Source: SAR324 cluster bacterium (lineage in GTDB: Bacteria; SAR324; XYD2-FULL-50-16; HCM1). Taken from it: a stretch of 26,602 nucleotides of DNA. Below the pieces are notes generated by a model. The model ran no database searches. It saw only the letters and a list, made by a program, of their open reading frames with translations, and was not told where the DNA came from. The stretch is taken from the NCBI GenBank assembly GCA_002995645.1, contig PUHO01000020.1:1-26602 (forward strand), read 5' to 3'. The position numbers and the translations under genes were made by a program. Of the stretch, positions 24,548 through 26,602 are shown one piece after another (within the stretch, counting starts at the first letter, position 1; the number at the start of each line of letters is the position of its first letter).

Positions 24548-24907
24548 ATGAAAGAATATAAGATTACTATTTTACCGGTAGAAAGAACAATAACGGTGCA
24601 AGCAGGGACTAGTGAAATAGACGATCACGGTTTGCCCGGCTCTTTGTTGAGTATAATTAACCTGCCTTTACCTGATTTAATACCCCATGCTTGCGGCGGC
24701 GTTTCGGCTTGTTCTACATGTCATGTATATGTACAACAAGGATTAGACAGCTGTTCTGAAATTTCGTCACGAGAAGAAGACAGGCTTGACGCCGCGCCTT
24801 TAGTAAGACCTAATTCGCGCTTAGCTTGTTGTTGTATTCCTTCCGGAGAAGAAGATATTGTAATTGAACTTCCTGCTTGGACTAAAAATGAAATGGATAA
24901 CAAATAA
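24548..24907 (+). CDS. [2Fe-2S] ferredoxin, adrenodoxin/Isc Fdx type
   Basis: 119 residues. The cluster ligands follow the vertebrate/Isc-type pattern C49-x5-C55-x2-C58 (HACGGVSACSTCHV), with C94 as the fourth in RLAC. The loop SSREEDRLDAAPLVRPNSRLAC is typical of this group, whose members carry electrons for Fe-S cluster assembly or hydroxylases. Two further cysteines (C95, C96) directly follow the last ligand, and C69 is also present. No isc genes are adjacent; neighbours are dapB (20 nt upstream) and a TauE/SafE-like membrane protein gene (30 nt downstream). An Isc role is inference. Confidence 0.9.
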   Translation: MKEYKITILPVERTITVQAGTSEIDDHGLPGSLLSIINLPLPDLIPHACGGVSACSTCHVYVQQGLDSCSEISSREEDRLDAAPLVRPNSRLACCCIPSGEEDIVIELPAWTKNEMDNK

Positions 24908-24937
24908 GAAAATTATATTTTCTATGTAAGTGTGGTT

Positions 24938-25612
24938 ATGGATTCGCTTTTACTAACCGCTTTTTTACTTGGTTTCTTTGCTTCGCCTCATTGCCTTGGC
25001 ATGTGCGGACCGTTAATTACGGCTTATAGCTTATCTAAACGGGATATAAAAAAATATTGGTTTCATATAACCTACAACTTGGGGCGTATGCTTTCATATA
25101 CCTTGATTGGCGCCTTAGTTGGTTATTTTGGTAGTATGTTCAAATCGGTTTTAGTCCATTCGCATATTCCTTATTTGTTTGAAATAATAGGAAGTAGCAT
25201 TTTAATATTATATGGCTTAACTCAACTAGTATCTTGGCAAACTAAAAAAGGGTTAACTATACCGATTCCCACGCAATGGCGCGGCAGTATTGGCAAGCGC
25301 ATTCGCCTACTTTCGCCCGGTAGTATTGGTTTACTTGGTTTTTCAACCGGCTTCCTTCCTTGTCATTTGTTCTTACCTGTATTCGCTTTAGTGCTTGCAA
25401 GTGCGTCTTGGTTATATGGCGCGATGATTATGTTTTTATTTTTCATGGGCACCTTGCCTATGAATCTAGGATACGGCGTATTAGTCTCTTTTTTGCAAGG
25501 TAGCAAGCAAATACGTTATAAAGCGGTTTTTCAATTCCTTACTATAATACTCAGCATAGGCATAGGTATATATATGTTTATCCACAGGGGAAATATGTTG
25601 TCTATGTATTAA
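24938..25612 (+). CDS. TauE/SafE (UreH/DsbD_2-like) family membrane protein
   Basis: 224 residues from the ATG at 24938 (a GTG at 24932 is an alternative). Six hydrophobic segments suit an inner-membrane transporter. The N-terminal signature FFASPHCLGMCGPL (C18, C22) and the mid-protein GFLPCHLFLP belong to the DsbD_2-like 'sulfite exporter TauE/SafE' group, often next to cytochrome oxidase maturation or metal genes; here FLPCHLF replaces the more common LPCGLVY. Transport of a metal or reducing equivalents is a guess. The 30-nt gap to the ferredoxin gene suggests a shared transcript. Confidence 0.8.
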   Translation: MDSLLLTAFLLGFFASPHCLGMCGPLITAYSLSKRDIKKYWFHITYNLGRMLSYTLIGALVGYFGSMFKSVLVHSHIPYLFEIIGSSILILYGLTQLVSWQTKKGLTIPIPTQWRGSIGKRIRLLSPGSIGLLGFSTGFLPCHLFLPVFALVLASASWLYGAMIMFLFFMGTLPMNLGYGVLVSFLQGSKQIRYKAVFQFLTIILSIGIGIYMFIHRGNMLSMY

Positions 25613-25689
25613 GAGGGCAAGCTTAATTTCTAGTAATGATTTTTTGCATAAAGCTATTGAATAAGAGAAAGCAACATGATAATATAAAA

Positions 25690-25698
25690 TGTTATAAT
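25690..25698 (+). promoter_or_regulatory. Perfect extended -10 promoter of the repeat lipoprotein gene
   Basis: TGTTATAAT at 25690-25698 is a perfect TGnTATAAT; the -35 region (about 25670-25675) is poor, as expected for extended -10 promoters. Transcription would start about 20 nt before the ATG. AAGAGGA at 25713-25719 is a strong ribosome-binding site 4 nt from the ATG at 25724. Confidence 0.6.
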
Positions 25699-25723
25699 TA
25701 TTAATTTTATGCAAGAGGACATA

Positions 25724-26602
25724 ATGAGAAAACATATAAAATGGAAAATATTACTAGTTGGCGTATTGTTACTGCTAGTAGGTTGCGGCGGCGGTGATAG
25801 TAACAGTAGTAGCGATTCATCGTCAAAGGACAATAGCAAGACAACAACGCAAGACACGCATAAGAAAAGCGATAGTAAAACAGGCGATACAGATACGCAA
25901 GGCAATACAGATAGCAAAAGCGATTCTGGCAAAGCAGGCGATACAGATACGCATAGCAATACGCAGACAACCGGAACGCACAGCAATACGCAGACAACCG
26001 GAACGCACAGCAATACGCAGACAACCGGAACGCACAGCAACACGCAGACAACTGGAACGCATAGCAATACGCAAACAACCGGAACGCATAGCAATACGCA
26101 AACAACCGGAACGCATAGCAATACGCAAACAACCGGAACGCACAGCAATACGCAGACAAATAGCAAAGCAGGCAGTACAGGTACGCAACCTAACACGCAG
26201 ACAAGCGCAAAGCAACAGCCTATTAAAGAAACAAAGCTTACTCCAGCAGTGGAATTTGCAGGGTACGTTATCAAAGGTTTATTTGAAGCGAAAAAAGATG
26301 CTTGTACTATCCAAGGACAAAATTTTAGTAAAGGCACGTTTGCTAATACTGAGCTTAAGAAGGCAGACATTGACGACGAAGGGCGTATCGCTTTCGCACA
26401 TGGCTTGCCGACTGGTGATTATTATTTTGTTACTTGTACAGGACGTTACGAAGATGAACTAATAGGGCAAACCAGTGTAGGCGAGATTACATTAACCGGA
26501 TTCTTTCATAAAAAACTAGATATAGTTAATAAGGAAAAACTAGGCATACATAATATTAACGTGTTTACAGATATGATTGCCGAACCGGTACGAACTGAGC
26601 TA
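25724..26602 (+). CDS. Repeat-containing lipoprotein, partial (3' end outside window)
   Basis: An open frame of 293 codons to the right edge with no stop. Residues 1-21 are a lipoprotein signal (KILLVGVLLLLVGC; lipobox LLVG-C with C21 as the lipidated residue). A low-complexity Ser/Thr/Asp/Lys linker leads into a nine-residue repeat THSNTQTTG, seven perfect copies at the protein level plus a variant eighth (THSNTQTNS). A globular part starts near residue 175 (TPAVEFAGYVIKGLFEAKKDACTI...GLPTGDYYFVTCTGRYEDE), with a probable disulfide pair. I infer a surface lipoprotein whose stalk length varies with repeat number. Family not recognised. The many Thr/Ser could be glycosylated. Confidence 0.85.
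   Translation, partial: MRKHIKWKILLVGVLLLLVGCGGGDSNSSSDSSSKDNSKTTTQDTHKKSDSKTGDTDTQGNTDSKSDSGKAGDTDTHSNTQTTGTHSNTQTTGTHSNTQTTGTHSNTQTTGTHSNTQTTGTHSNTQTTGTHSNTQTTGTHSNTQTNSKAGSTGTQPNTQTSAKQQPIKETKLTPAVEFAGYVIKGLFEAKKDACTIQGQNFSKGTFANTELKKADIDDEGRIAFAHGLPTGDYYFVTCTGRYEDELIGQTSVGEITLTGFFHKKLDIVNKEKLGIHNINVFTDMIAEPVRTEL
25949..26164 (+). repeat. 27-bp tandem repeat, eight units, within the lipoprotein gene
   Basis: Units begin at 25949 and every 27 nt to 26138; the unit reads acgcatagcaatacgcagac plus aaccgga. Units differ only at third positions (cat/cac, aat/aac, cag/caa, acc/act), and units 5-7 are identical. The period is a multiple of three, so gain or loss of units keeps the frame. Confidence 0.97.

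Noticed and set aside
25949..26164. Possible CRISPR array
   Set aside because: The 27-bp units are directly adjacent with no spacers and encode a peptide repeat.
25654..26370. Long minus-strand frame with repeated CVLLCVPVV, and further frames over the same repeats
   Set aside because: They arise because a 27-bp repeat free of stops is open in several frames. The plus frame with lipobox, ribosome-binding site and promoter explains the region, and silent changes favour that frame.

Overview
The window is chromosomal DNA of an AT-rich Gram-negative bacterium. LpxD implies lipid A, and a lipoprotein, a secreted protein and a full RecBCD set are present. The phylum is not settled by sequence reading alone. 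The long metallo-beta-lactamase protein with an extra N-terminal domain and the stand-alone R3H protein recall Spirochaetota, but I hold this weakly. Genes use the standard code, often lack a strong Shine-Dalgarno site, and several promoters show an extended -10 of the form TGTTATAnT.

Layout. Positions 1-2290 (minus): trmB followed by a large membrane-anchored WD40-like protein that runs off the left edge. 2726-3847 (plus): an exported CPBP-type protease homologue ending in a clear terminator. 4888-7983 (minus): a tight lpxD-lysC-nth operon. 8192-9595 (plus): a metallo-beta-lactamase-fold protein. 10339-11190 (minus): rplM-rpsI with promoter and terminator. 11409-20691 (plus): recC-recB-recD. 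20703-22478 (plus): a very AT-rich type II restriction-modification cassette (gamma-type adenine methyltransferase plus Hpy188I-like GIY-YIG nuclease) bounded by a perfect 23-bp direct repeat that copies the end of recD. 22585-25612: R3H protein, Smr protein (minus), dapB, [2Fe-2S] ferredoxin and a TauE/SafE-like membrane protein. 25724 to the right edge: a lipoprotein with eight 27-bp in-frame repeats.

The most striking property is a recurring architecture. At four separate places (3' ends of nth, the metallo-hydrolase gene, recC and recB) the space after the stop codon is filled with decayed tandem copies of that gene's own last codons. At the recC/recB and recB/recD junctions the copied unit spans the stop codon and the start of the next gene, so the first copy after recB contains a fossil recD start. 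The restriction-modification cassette sits between copies of the recD tail, which may be the same process with cargo inserted. This looks like a general 3'-end duplication habit of this genome and is the best candidate for something undescribed.

Functionally, RecBCD and the restriction enzyme could act together: the nuclease would cut unmodified incoming DNA and RecBCD would degrade the ends. lysC and dapB both serve the lysine/diaminopimelate branch but lie in separate operons.
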